Shown here in pieces: positions 1-7,531 of a DNA stretch of 7,873 nt. The number at the start of each line of letters is the position of its first letter. Positions within the stretch are counted from its first letter, which is position 1. The stretch covers positions 1-7,873 of the forward strand of contig CAMGFF010000093.1 of the NCBI GenBank assembly GCA_946055125.1, written 5' to 3'. The stretch is from an uncultured Prevotellaceae bacterium (GTDB lineage: Bacteria > Bacteroidota > Bacteroidia > Bacteroidales > Muribaculaceae). The notes beneath the pieces were generated by a model. The model ran no database searches. It was not told the origin of the DNA and saw only the letters and a list, made by a program, of their open reading frames with translations. The position numbers and the translations under genes are program-made.

Positions 1-89
1 AGGAACTGAGTTCCTTGGGCCGTGCCAAAATTCAATAATTATTGCACTCGCCGGCAATAAATGCAGGGGGTGGAGCGTTATCTTAGATA

Positions 90-812
90 ATGAGTTGGCT
101 TAAAAATAGAAGATTTGCTCTCGTGGCTCTGCTCGCATGGCTCTGCCTCTACGCTGTGGCTCAGGATAACGACAAAATCCTGAACCGCCCTTATGCCGAC
201 CTGAAAAAGCTCCACTTCGGATTCTCCGTGGGATTCCAATTCCAGGACCTGAAGCTGCAGAACAATGGTTTCGTCACCGAGAGCGGCGAGGCCTGGTTTG
301 CCGAGGTGCCGGCTCACTCGCCGGGATTCTGCGTGAATGTGCTTGCCGACTTGCGCCTCTCGCAATTCTTCAACCTGCGCTTCTCGCCGGGCATGTATTT
401 CGGCAACAAGAACGTGCACTTCCGCGACGCCGCCAACGACGTGGTGGAAACACAGAACGTGAAGAGCAACTATGTGGTGCTTCCCTTCGACCTGAAGTAT
501 TCGGCCCTGCGTCACCGCAACCTCCGCCCCTACTTGCTCGGCGGTGTGATGGGCGTGTTCGACGTGTCGAAGAAGCGAAGCGAGCAGATTGCACTGAAAA
601 ACGGCGACTTCATGCTCTCGGTGGGATTCGGCTGCGACTTCTACCTGCCTTTCTTCAAGTTCTGCCCCGAGGTGAAGTTCTGCTTCGGCCTCAGCGACTT
701 GCTCAAGCGCGACCGCCCCGACCTGAGCGACGACCCCGACAAGCTGAAGTTTACCAACAGCCTCGGCCGTGTCACAAGCAACATGGTCGTGGTCACTTTC
801 TTCTTCGAATAG
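90..812 (+). CDS. porT: PorT-family outer-membrane protein of the type IX secretion system
   Basis: Encodes 240 residues, close to the usual size of PorT (about 240-250). PorT/SprT is an outer-membrane beta-barrel needed for T9SS cargo export; its exact mechanical role is not settled. Seen here: a signal peptide at residues 1-24 (KNRR, then a hydrophobic stretch, then AVA before Gln25). It is followed by the characteristic early mature segment NRPYADLKKLHFGFSVGFQF. Alternating polar/hydrophobic strands then run to a C-terminal aromatic ending (VVVTFFFE), as expected for a barrel inserted by the Bam machinery. The ATG at 90 is chosen because it directly precedes the signal peptide. No Shine-Dalgarno motif is visible, which is normal for Bacteroidota. 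It is the first gene of the por cluster, 63 bases ahead of porP on the same strand. A general PorT-like (OMP_b-brl_2) barrel of other function is the alternative, but the T9SS context makes true PorT likely. Confidence 0.88.
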   Translation: MSWLKNRRFALVALLAWLCLYAVAQDNDKILNRPYADLKKLHFGFSVGFQFQDLKLQNNGFVTESGEAWFAEVPAHSPGFCVNVLADLRLSQFFNLRFSPGMYFGNKNVHFRDAANDVVETQNVKSNYVVLPFDLKYSALRHRNLRPYLLGGVMGVFDVSKKRSEQIALKNGDFMLSVGFGCDFYLPFFKFCPEVKFCFGLSDLLKRDRPDLSDDPDKLKFTNSLGRVTSNMVVVTFFFE

Positions 813-875
813 CTTTATTAGCAATGAGAGGTATGTGCGACCCGACTACTTTTTTTTATTTTTTCGAATTGACTA

Positions 876-1880
876 ATGAGTGATTTTTTCCGACATATTG
901 CTTTTCTGCCCATCGCGGCTCGCGCTGCGGTCATCGCACTATGCTTTGCGCTCCCGGCTATCCCGGCTCGAGCCCAGGCCGATGCTCAGCTCTCGCAATA
1001 CTGGGCCATGCCCACCTACTACTCCCCCGGGCATGTGGGAAACTCCGACTTCATTCGCATAACCGGAGCAAGCCGCCTGCAATGGCTGGGCATACCTAAA
1101 GCGCCAAGGGCTTTCATCGCAATGGCCGACAGCCCTTTCAAGCTCTTTGGTAAGCGCGTGGGTGCCGGCGTGGTTATCACGCAGCAAAGCGAAGGCCTCT
1201 ACAAATCTCTCAACGCAGCACTCCAGGCCGCATGGAAAATGAAGCTACTAAAGGGCGAGCTGAGCATCGGCCTCCAGCTCGGGCTCTTGAGCCAGTCGTT
1301 CCAAGGCTCCGAGGCCTATATCCCCGACGATGACGACTACCACGAAAGCAACGACGATGGCATCCCCCGCACCGACATCAACGGAAACGCCATCGACTTC
1401 GCCGCCGGCCTCACCTACACTCACCGCCTCTTCTGGGCTTCCCTCTCGGCCACCCACATCAATGCGCCCACCATCACTATGAAGGACGAGAACGAGCAGG
1501 AGAAACAATATGAATTTAGCACCTCACGCATCTATTATTTTATGGCCGGTGGCAATATTCCAGTGAATAATACGTTATTTGAAGTGCAGCCATCTGTCTT
1601 GCTAAAGTCTGATGGCAACATATTCTCAGGCGAAGCAACCGCACGCTTGCGTTACAACAAATTCCTCTCGGGAGGCCTCGCCTACCGCTGGAACGACGCC
1701 GTTTCGCTAATGGTTGGCGCCGAGCTGAAAAATTTCTTCCTCGGCTATTGCTACGACTATCCCATCTCTAAGATAGCTCGCGCAAGCTCCGGAAGCCATG
1801 AGGTGTTTCTGCGCTACAACATCAAGCTCAATTTGGGCGAGAAAAACCGCAACAAGCACAAGAGTATTCGCATTATGTAG
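876..1880 (+). CDS. porP: PorP/SprF-family type IX secretion outer-membrane protein
   Basis: Encodes 334 residues, typical of the PorP/SprF family. A long signal peptide ends at ARA (residue 33), and the mature N terminus QADAQLSQYW matches the family's usual Q-x-D-x-Q-x-S-Q-Y opening. Other family-like segments are SPGHVGN (50-56), a dense acidic loop near 151-161 followed by DINGNAIDFAAGL, and a region near 211-245 with the YYFMAGGN and PSVLLKSDG signatures. The protein ends in beta strands (HEVFLRYNIKLNLG) and a basic tail. PorP is predicted to be an integral outer-membrane barrel; family members are reported to associate with the PorK/PorN ring and with periplasmic anchoring proteins such as PorE. 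It lies 63 bases after porT and 21 before porK, in the canonical porP-K-L-M-N order. Codons around 1498-1630 are much more A/T-rich than the rest of the gene (see findings). The family has many paralogues, but position before porK supports the core PorP. Confidence 0.92.
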   Translation: MSDFFRHIAFLPIAARAAVIALCFALPAIPARAQADAQLSQYWAMPTYYSPGHVGNSDFIRITGASRLQWLGIPKAPRAFIAMADSPFKLFGKRVGAGVVITQQSEGLYKSLNAALQAAWKMKLLKGELSIGLQLGLLSQSFQGSEAYIPDDDDYHESNDDGIPRTDINGNAIDFAAGLTYTHRLFWASLSATHINAPTITMKDENEQEKQYEFSTSRIYYFMAGGNIPVNNTLFEVQPSVLLKSDGNIFSGEATARLRYNKFLSGGLAYRWNDAVSLMVGAELKNFFLGYCYDYPISKIARASSGSHEVFLRYNIKLNLGEKNRNKHKSIRIM

Positions 1881-1901
1881 AGTTTTTTTACTGATGATTA
1901 T

Positions 1902-3335
1902 ATGAAAAAATCTATCATTTATATCGCAATGGCAATGGCCGTGATGTCGTGCATGTCGCCAAGGGGCACTATGAGCAGCGCCGGCGGCGAGGTAACCGGC
2001 GTGGGCGGTATTGCGTGGCAGGAACCCACGCCCTATGGCATGGTGTTCATCGACCGTGGCTCCATGAAGGTGGGTCCCGCCGAGAAAGACTCCGTGTGGG
2101 GTATTGAGCCCGCCGCCCGCGGTATTTCGGTCGACGCTTTCTGGATGGACGAAACCGAAATCACCAACTCCAAGTATAAGCAATTCCTCTTCTGGGTGCG
2201 CGACTCTATTATCCGTGAGCGACTCGCCGACCCAGCTTTCGGAGGTAATGAGGCTTTCAAAATCGAGGAGGACAAGGATGGAAACCCTATAACTCCCCGC
2301 CTCAACTGGAACAAGGCCATTCCCTGGCGAAACCCAAGCGAGGACGAGGCTCGTGCCATTGAGAGCGTCTACCGCACAAACCCTATAACCGGCGTGCGTG
2401 AGCTCGACCCTGAGCAGATGATCTACCGCTACGAAATCTACGACATGACCGAGGCCGTGAAGCGCAAAAACCGCCTCGACGCCTCGCGTCGCGACTACAA
2501 CACCGACCACGAGGTGAGCCTCGAGCTCCCTGTTATCTCAAAAGACACTGCCTACGTCGACGATGAGGGCAAAATCCACCGCGAAACAATAACTCGTCCG
2601 CTCTCCGGCGACTACGACTTCCTCAACACCTACATCGTCAACGTGTACCCCGACACTACTTGCTGGGTCAACGACTTCGAGAACGCCTACAACGAGAAAT
2701 ACGTGCGCATGTATTTCTCCCACGCCGGATATAACGACTACCCCGTGGTGGGCGTGAGCTGGGAGCAGGCCAACGCTTTCTGCGCTTGGCGCACCGAGTT
2801 CCTTCGCCGATCCCTCGGCAAGCTGGGAGTCTATGTGGAGCCTTACCGTCTTCCCACCGAGGCCGAGTGGGAATATGCAGCTCGTGCCGGCAACAGCGAG
2901 AACAAATACCCCTGGAGCGGTGAGCTGCCCATGGAGGAAAAGGAGGGTTGCTTCTATGCCAACCTTAAGCCTATGGAGGGCAACTATGTGAAGGACGGAA
3001 ACATTATCACTTCTCGCGCCGGAAACTACTCGCCAAACGACTTCGGACTCTACGACATGGCCGGTAACGTGAGCGAATGGACCTCTACGGCTTTCACCGA
3101 AAGCATCGACAACTTAACTAACGACCTAAACCCGGAATACCGTTACAACGCCGCTAAGGAGGACCCCTATAAGATGACTCGCAAAATCGTGCGCGGTGGC
3201 TCATGGAAGGATGCCGCACACAACGTGCGCAGCGACCTCCGTATGTGGGAATACCAGAACGAGCAGCGATCCTACATCGGTTTCCGTTGCGTCCGCTCCT
3301 CCGTGGGATTCAGCAAATCAAAAAAAAGAAAATAA
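1902..3335 (+). CDS. porK: PorK/GldK, T9SS ring lipoprotein with a formylglycine-generating-enzyme-like fold
   Basis: Encodes 477 residues (PorK proteins are roughly 450-500). Residues 1-17 form a lipoprotein signal peptide with lipobox VMS-C, Cys17 being the predicted lipidated residue. The FGE-sulfatase (SUMF1-like) fold is clear: VFIDRGSMKVG (48-58), FWMDETEITNSKY (80-92), YPVVGVSWEQANAFCAWR (280-297), YRLPTEAEWEYAARAG (315-330), FGLYDMAGNVSEW (381-393), IVRGGSWKDAAHNVRSDLR (429-447) and IGFRCVRS (459-466). Between about 105 and 275 is a long insertion with little similarity to enzymes of the fold, as is usual for GldK/PorK. The segment after GGSW lacks the catalytic cysteine pair of true formylglycine-generating enzymes, so the protein is most likely structural. 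In known systems PorK and PorN form a large ring under the outer membrane. The gene sits 21 bases after porP and 47 before porL. The ATG at 1902 begins the lipoprotein signal directly. Confidence 0.95.
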   Translation: MKKSIIYIAMAMAVMSCMSPRGTMSSAGGEVTGVGGIAWQEPTPYGMVFIDRGSMKVGPAEKDSVWGIEPAARGISVDAFWMDETEITNSKYKQFLFWVRDSIIRERLADPAFGGNEAFKIEEDKDGNPITPRLNWNKAIPWRNPSEDEARAIESVYRTNPITGVRELDPEQMIYRYEIYDMTEAVKRKNRLDASRRDYNTDHEVSLELPVISKDTAYVDDEGKIHRETITRPLSGDYDFLNTYIVNVYPDTTCWVNDFENAYNEKYVRMYFSHAGYNDYPVVGVSWEQANAFCAWRTEFLRRSLGKLGVYVEPYRLPTEAEWEYAARAGNSENKYPWSGELPMEEKEGCFYANLKPMEGNYVKDGNIITSRAGNYSPNDFGLYDMAGNVSEWTSTAFTESIDNLTNDLNPEYRYNAAKEDPYKMTRKIVRGGSWKDAAHNVRSDLRMWEYQNEQRSYIGFRCVRSSVGFSKSKKRK

Positions 3336-3382
3336 TCAAGTCTACTCTTTATAACTCACAATCTTTATTGCACTGACCGAAA

Positions 3383-4345
3383 ATGGGCAAGATTAAACGA
3401 TACAAAAACGTGGTGGAGAAATTTCTCTCGGGTGAAAAGGGACAGCGTTTCTTCAATTTCGCTTACAGCATTGGCGCCGCCGTGGTTATATGGGGCGCGC
3501 TCTTCAAGATTCTTCACCTCCCGGGCGGAAACACGCTCCTTTGCGTGGGAATGGGCACCGAGGTGCTTATGTTTATCCTCACTGCTTTCGACCGTCCCGC
3601 CAAGGAATATAAGTGGGAAGAGGTGTTCCCCGTGCTCGCAACCAACGACCCCGAAGACCGCCCCAACTTCTCGGGTGGCGGCGGTGGTGGAATTATCATA
3701 GGCGGCGGCAGCGAATCTTCTGTCACCCCACAGCAGGCTCGAAACATGGTGGGTATCCCCGACGCTATCAACCTCAGCGACGACGATTCCCGAAGCCTCA
3801 GCGAGAGCATTGCCCGAATGGCTGCCGCAAGTGAGCAGCTCTCCCGAATGGCCGAGCTCACCGACGCCACTCAGCAATACCTCGCCCGCATGGCCGCTAT
3901 CTCCGACCAAATGGAGCAGCTTCGTGCCACTACCGAGGCTCTCAACAGCGTTTCGGCTACCCTGCTTGGCAGCTATCAGGCTATCACGGACAATAGCGAG
4001 CGCATCACCGGAAACGCTACCGGATATGCCGACCAACTCGAAAGCCTCAACCGTAATATCTCGGGCCTCAACGCCATCTACGAGATTCAGCTCAAGAGCA
4101 TTTCTTCGCAGCTCGAAAGCATCGACCGCGTGAACCGTGGACTGAAGGACATCCGCGACATGTATGAGAAATCGGCCCGCGAGAGCTCAAGCTATTGCGA
4201 CGAGACCGAGAAGCTCGCCCACAACATGAAGCAGCTCAATGGCGTGTATGAGCGTATGGTGAAGGCTATGACAACCTCTATCTACAGCCCCATGATGCAC
4301 GGCAACGCTTTCGGCAACGGCAACAGCGACGACAAAAACGTGTGA
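3383..4345 (+). CDS. porL: PorL/GldL, inner-membrane motor subunit of T9SS
   Basis: Encodes 320 residues. Two hydrophobic helices lie at about 23-45 (FFNFAYSIGAAVVIWGALFK) and 49-68 (GNTLLCVGMGTEVLMFILTAF), joined by a short turn at LHLPGG. Glu60 in the second helix (motif GTEVLMF) corresponds by position and context to the conserved buried glutamate proposed to carry protons in the GldL motor. Known GldL forms a pentamer around two GldM helices, using proton motive force to drive rotation; both termini are cytoplasmic. After the helices come the conserved juxtamembrane EYKWEEVFP (75-83), a glycine-rich stretch at 98-109, and a long predicted alpha-helical or coiled-coil cytoplasmic region (about 115-305) rich in Ser, Glu, Leu and Met. 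It is flanked by porK and porM in the canonical order, 57 bases before porM. Identification is secure from the helical hairpin and the neighbours; the function of the cytoplasmic coil is not known from the sequence. Confidence 0.95.
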   Translation: MGKIKRYKNVVEKFLSGEKGQRFFNFAYSIGAAVVIWGALFKILHLPGGNTLLCVGMGTEVLMFILTAFDRPAKEYKWEEVFPVLATNDPEDRPNFSGGGGGGIIIGGGSESSVTPQQARNMVGIPDAINLSDDDSRSLSESIARMAAASEQLSRMAELTDATQQYLARMAAISDQMEQLRATTEALNSVSATLLGSYQAITDNSERITGNATGYADQLESLNRNISGLNAIYEIQLKSISSQLESIDRVNRGLKDIRDMYEKSARESSSYCDETEKLAHNMKQLNGVYERMVKAMTTSIYSPMMHGNAFGNGNSDDKNV

Positions 4346-4402
4346 CCTCCGCTCTCCCTCTTTTTCTGCAACTTTCTTTAGTAACCTCAAACGTGTGTAT
4401 AA

Positions 4403-5980
4403 ATGGCTAATGCTCACAATCAGACAGTAGGCCGAATGTCGCCACGACAGAAGATGATAAACCTTATGTATATCGTCCTCACGGCTATGCTCGCCCTCAA
4501 CGTGTCGAGCGACGTGCTAAATGGCTTCAGCCAGGTGGAAGACGGCCTCAGCCGCTCCAACCGCACCGTGGCCGACCGTAACTTGCAACTGTTTGAAAAA
4601 CTTAAAGCCTTCAACGAGAAAAACCCCGAAAAAGGTGGCATCTGGCTCGCTAAGGCTCAGGAGGTGCGCCGCCGCACTCTCCTCCTATACGCTTATATCG
4701 ACTCGCTCAAACTTGAGATTGTGCAAGCCGCCGATGGCGACAACGCCGACATCAACAACATACAGAACCTCGACGACCTCGAGTCGGCCGCCGTGGTCAT
4801 GCTCGCGCCCGGCACCGGCAAGGGCAGCTCTCTAAAGCAGCGCATCGACGACTACAGCCTCTTTGCCTGCTCTCACATCTCCGACTCTACTCAGGCGGCC
4901 AACATTCGCCGCGTGCTCTCTACTCAGGTGAAAAAACAAGCCGGCAACATCGACTCTAAATCCTGGCAGGAAAACCTCTTTGAGAATATGCCCGTGGTGG
5001 CGGCCGTCACTCTCCTCAGCAAGATGCAAAACGACCTCCTCTATGTGGAGGGTGAGGTGCTCAACACTCTGCTTACTAATGTCGACATCGGCGACATTCG
5101 TGTCAACCAGGTGGAGGCTTTCGTTATCCCCGACTCCCGCATCGTGATGCGCGGAAGCCGATACTCGGCAAGCATAGTCCTCGCCGCCGTCGACACCACG
5201 CAGCGCCCCAACGTGTTCGTCAATGGCTCTCAGCTCGGAAACGACCGCGGTCTATATCAGGTGGGCACCGCAAAGGCCGGCAACTTCGACTACTCCGGCT
5301 TCATCGAGGTCCCACACGGCGATGGCACTGTGTCGCGCCACGACTTCCGCTCTTCCTACACCGTGATTGAGCCTATGGCCACCATCTCGGCTACTATGAT
5401 GAATGTGCTTTATGCCGGCATCAACAACCCCATTTCTATCGCCGTGCCAGGAATACCCAACAACGCCATCTCGGCCTCCATGACCAATGGCACTCTGTCG
5501 CGAAATGGCGACTCCTGGGTGGCCAGGCCCGCTAAGGTGGGCGCCGAGGCTGTGGTCACTGTCACCGCCACCATCGATGGTGTGTCGCAGAAGGTCGCCT
5601 CTACCTCTTTCCGCGTCCGTAAGCTGCCCGACCCTATGCCTTTTATCGCCTACACCGACGCTAAAGGCAACCCCGAGCGTTACAAGGGGGGAAAGCCTTT
5701 CTCAAAGACTTTGCTCCTCCAGGCCGACGGCATTTCGGCCGCCATCGACGACGATATGCTCAACGTGGCCTACAAGGTGCTCAGCTTCGAGACCGTATTC
5801 TTCGACTCTATGGGTAATGCTATTCCCGAAGTCTCGGCCGGCGACAAGTTCTCCGAGCGTCAGCGAAGCAGCTTCCGCCGCCTTTCGCGCGGCAAGCGTT
5901 TCTACATTTCGCGCGTGCGTGCCGTGGGGCCTGATGGCATTGAGCGCACTATCGCTCCCATGGAGGTGATTATCAACTGA
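4403..5980 (+). CDS. porM: PorM/GldM, periplasm-spanning shaft of the T9SS motor
   Basis: Encodes 525 residues (PorM of Porphyromonas is about 516). The N terminus carries the strongly conserved GldM signature SPRQKMINLMYIVLTAMLALNVS (13-35), a single transmembrane helix preceded by a basic cytoplasmic end. The rest is periplasmic. A helical region (about 36-220) corresponds to the first domain, followed by beta-rich modules from about 225 to the end, consistent with the chain of domains D1-D4 that extends GldM/PorM dimers across the periplasm to the PorK-PorN ring. The C-terminal part (RKLPDPMPFIAYTDAKGNPERYKGGKPFSK, about 407-436) is typical of the GldM C-terminal domain. Paired with PorL it forms the proton-driven motor. 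It is 57 bases after porL and 74 before porN. The ATG at 4403 is preceded by an A/T-rich stretch and gives the standard short cytoplasmic tail. No irregularities are seen. Confidence 0.96.
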   Translation: MANAHNQTVGRMSPRQKMINLMYIVLTAMLALNVSSDVLNGFSQVEDGLSRSNRTVADRNLQLFEKLKAFNEKNPEKGGIWLAKAQEVRRRTLLLYAYIDSLKLEIVQAADGDNADINNIQNLDDLESAAVVMLAPGTGKGSSLKQRIDDYSLFACSHISDSTQAANIRRVLSTQVKKQAGNIDSKSWQENLFENMPVVAAVTLLSKMQNDLLYVEGEVLNTLLTNVDIGDIRVNQVEAFVIPDSRIVMRGSRYSASIVLAAVDTTQRPNVFVNGSQLGNDRGLYQVGTAKAGNFDYSGFIEVPHGDGTVSRHDFRSSYTVIEPMATISATMMNVLYAGINNPISIAVPGIPNNAISASMTNGTLSRNGDSWVARPAKVGAEAVVTVTATIDGVSQKVASTSFRVRKLPDPMPFIAYTDAKGNPERYKGGKPFSKTLLLQADGISAAIDDDMLNVAYKVLSFETVFFDSMGNAIPEVSAGDKFSERQRSSFRRLSRGKRFYISRVRAVGPDGIERTIAPMEVIIN

Positions 5981-6054
5981 TTGCAGAGCAAGGGGGCTTT
6001 CCTCCCGCCTCTCTCTCGACTTTTTTATGACTAAAATAAATATATAATCTCAAT

Positions 6055-7209
6055 ATGAAGATTCTTCGATACATAGCAGTGGCTCTGCTGCTCGCCTCGG
6101 CTGCGGCCGGTGCAGTGGCTCAAGACAAATCCACCTCAAGCGCCGTGCGCAAGCGCAATGCTAAGGACAGCGACAAGGACAAAGCCTCGCAAGTGACTCC
6201 CCGCATGCGCTCTTTCTACGACCTGAATGAACCGAGCGACGCCAACGTGCAGTGGATGAAGGTCATCTACCGACAAATCGACCTCCACAAAGAGCAGAAC
6301 ATGGCTCTCTACTACCCCGAAGAGCCTAACCAGGACGGAATGAACCTCTTCTGCATCATTATGAAGCTCGTGGCTCAGGGGCAGCTCACAGTGTATGAGT
6401 ATCTCGACGGCCGCGAAATCTTCACCGACCAATACAAGGTGAAGGTGCGCGACCTCCTCGACCGCTTCCATATCCTATACTCCGAGGCCAAGGGAAGCAC
6501 CGAAAAGAACCCTAAGTTCACTATCGAGGATGCCGACCTCCCCTCCAATGAGGTCCTCAGCTACTACGTCATCGAAAAGTGGCAATTCGACCGCGTCAGC
6601 ACCAAAATGAAGCACTCCGTGCAGGCCATCTGCCCCGTGCTGCACCGCTCCGACGAGTTTGGCGGCGAGCCGGTGCGATATCCCATGTTCTGGGTGAAAT
6701 TCGACGACGCTATCCGTCCTCACCTCGCTAAGCAATTCATCTTCACCAACAACGACAACAACGTGGCAAGCCACAATATCGACGACTTCTTCACCATGAA
6801 CCTCTACAAGGGCGACATCTACAAGACCAAGAACCTACGCAACCTCTCGCTCATGCAGATGTTCCCCGACCCCGACGACTTCAAGCGTGCTCAGGACTCC
6901 ATTGAGCAGCGCCTCCACGCATTCGACAAGACACTCTGGGTGCCCACCCGCGAAGAGCTCCAGGCTCGTGCCGACTCCCTCGAAGCCCTCGAAGAAGCCC
7001 GGGCTGCCGCTGCCGACTCCTCTCTCGTTATCTCGCAGCGCGATGAGAAGAAATCCACAGCCAAACGCACCACACGCAGCTCTAAGCGCAGCAAAGCCAA
7101 AACAGAAAAAAAGAGCGAAAAGGCCACCAAGCCCAAAGAGTCGAAAGTGAAAGAGCAGAAAGTGAAAAGCAGCAGCTCGGCAACCCGCAGCGTCCGTCGC
7201 CGCCGCTAA
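6055..7209 (+). CDS. porN: PorN/GldN, periplasmic ring component of T9SS, with a long basic C-terminal tail
   Basis: Encodes 384 residues, somewhat longer than Porphyromonas PorN (about 360). The signal peptide is residues 1-22 (LLLASAAAGAVA before Gln23). The GldN core is recognisable by SDANVQWMKVIYRQIDLHKEQN (about 61-82), NMALYYPEEP, the LDGREIFTDQYKVKVRDLLDRFHI region, YYVIEKWQFDRVSTKM, PVRYPMFWVKFDDAIRPHLAK, and the helix that follows DDFFTMNLYKGDIYKTKNLRN. PorN binds the lipoprotein PorK to build the ring under the outer membrane that is contacted by PorM. Residues 329-384 are an unusual low-complexity tail with 24 Lys/Arg in 56 residues, ending in RRRR; part of the extra length comes from it. 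It is the last gene of the cluster. The next recognisable coding sequence is on the opposite strand 473 bases away. The 74-base gap before it is A/T-rich next to the start codon. Confidence 0.94.
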   Translation: MKILRYIAVALLLASAAAGAVAQDKSTSSAVRKRNAKDSDKDKASQVTPRMRSFYDLNEPSDANVQWMKVIYRQIDLHKEQNMALYYPEEPNQDGMNLFCIIMKLVAQGQLTVYEYLDGREIFTDQYKVKVRDLLDRFHILYSEAKGSTEKNPKFTIEDADLPSNEVLSYYVIEKWQFDRVSTKMKHSVQAICPVLHRSDEFGGEPVRYPMFWVKFDDAIRPHLAKQFIFTNNDNNVASHNIDDFFTMNLYKGDIYKTKNLRNLSLMQMFPDPDDFKRAQDSIEQRLHAFDKTLWVPTREELQARADSLEALEEARAAAADSSLVISQRDEKKSTAKRTTRSSKRSKAKTEKKSEKATKPKESKVKEQKVKSSSSATRSVRRRR

Positions 7210-7235
7210 CCCCACCTTATAAATGCGAAAATATC

Positions 7236-7251
7236 CCCTCCGGTAGGAGGG
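7236..7251 (+). terminator. GC-rich hairpin just after porN (possible end-of-operon hairpin)
   Basis: CCCTCC (7236-7241) pairs perfectly with GGAGGG (7246-7251) across a GGTA loop, starting 27 bases after the porN stop codon. There is no following T-run, so it is not a classical intrinsic terminator; it could stabilise the mRNA 3' end. Its right arm overlaps the left terminus of the adjacent repeat element. Confidence 0.35.
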
Positions 7252-7408
7252 TGTATCAAAATTCGGTTTGATGATATTTTCATGTAGGGACGCACCCCGG
7301 TGCGTCCGCGTTACTGCCTCACAATCAGGCGATTACAAGAGTAACTCAGGCGGACGCACCAGGGTGCGTCCCTACATAAGTGATTGATTTCTCATTTTGA
7401 CACACCCT
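7248..7408. repeat. MITE-like 161-base palindromic element
   Basis: The ends are 15-base terminal inverted repeats, AGGGTGTATCAAAAT at 7248-7262 against the complement of 7394-7408, with one mismatch. Inside, the 28-base arms 7282-7309 and 7350-7377 are inverted copies of each other with one mismatch at the loop. Each arm is itself a hairpin: GGACGCACC, two bases, GGTGCGTCC. A further inner pair (GTTACT at 7310-7315 and AGTAAC at 7340-7345) lets the entire element fold as a cruciform. There is no coding capacity and no clear target-site duplication. It resembles a nonautonomous mobile or REP-type extragenic element; the parent transposase is unknown. Confidence 0.7.
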
Positions 7409-7440
7409 ATAGCCCAAAAAAAGAAGCAATCGCGTATCTC

Positions 7441-7464
7441 CGACACGCTGTCGACTCTTTTTTT
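7441..7464 (+). terminator. Short hairpin with T-run, candidate intrinsic terminator
   Basis: CGACA (7441-7445) pairs with TGTCG (7449-7453) over a CGC loop, followed after ACTC by seven T residues (7458-7464). The orientation would stop + strand transcripts running out of porN, about 230 bases after its stop codon. The stem is only five pairs, so strength is doubtful. Confidence 0.35.
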
Positions 7465-7531
7465 GGCCGATTTCTGTTGCTTACGTTACGCAACAATCCA
7501 CCCCCAAACACGGCTGATTTCGGATGCTTTC

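Noticed and set aside
3..38. Frame ELSSLGRAKIQ followed by a stop at the left edge, possibly the tail of an upstream + strand gene
   Set aside because: Eleven residues match no family I recognise, and an alternative frame is also open across bases 2-112; too little to call.
79..86. TATCTTAG as a Bacteroidota -7 promoter box for porT
   Set aside because: It lies only three bases before the start codon, which would place transcription start inside the gene; no convincing -33 TTG partner at proper distance.
78..824. 248-residue - strand frame covering porT, and other long antisense frames over porP, porK, porL, porM and porN
   Set aside because: They mirror genes with strong family signatures, consist of low-complexity His/Val/Glu-rich peptide, and arise from high G+C codon use on the opposite strand.
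847..870. TACTTTTT and T-rich tract upstream of porP as a promoter or terminator
   Set aside because: No TTG box at the right spacing and no hairpin before the T-run; probably only an A/T-rich translation-initiation region.
5992..6026. GGGGG/CTCCC pairing followed by six T residues between porM and porN as an attenuator
   Set aside because: The five-pair stem includes a G-U pair and the T-run begins about 14 bases after it, so an intrinsic terminator is unlikely.
7282..7377. Repeated 28-base arms as a CRISPR array
   Set aside because: Only two copies, in inverted orientation, with one spacer-like interval; this is a palindrome and not a direct-repeat array.
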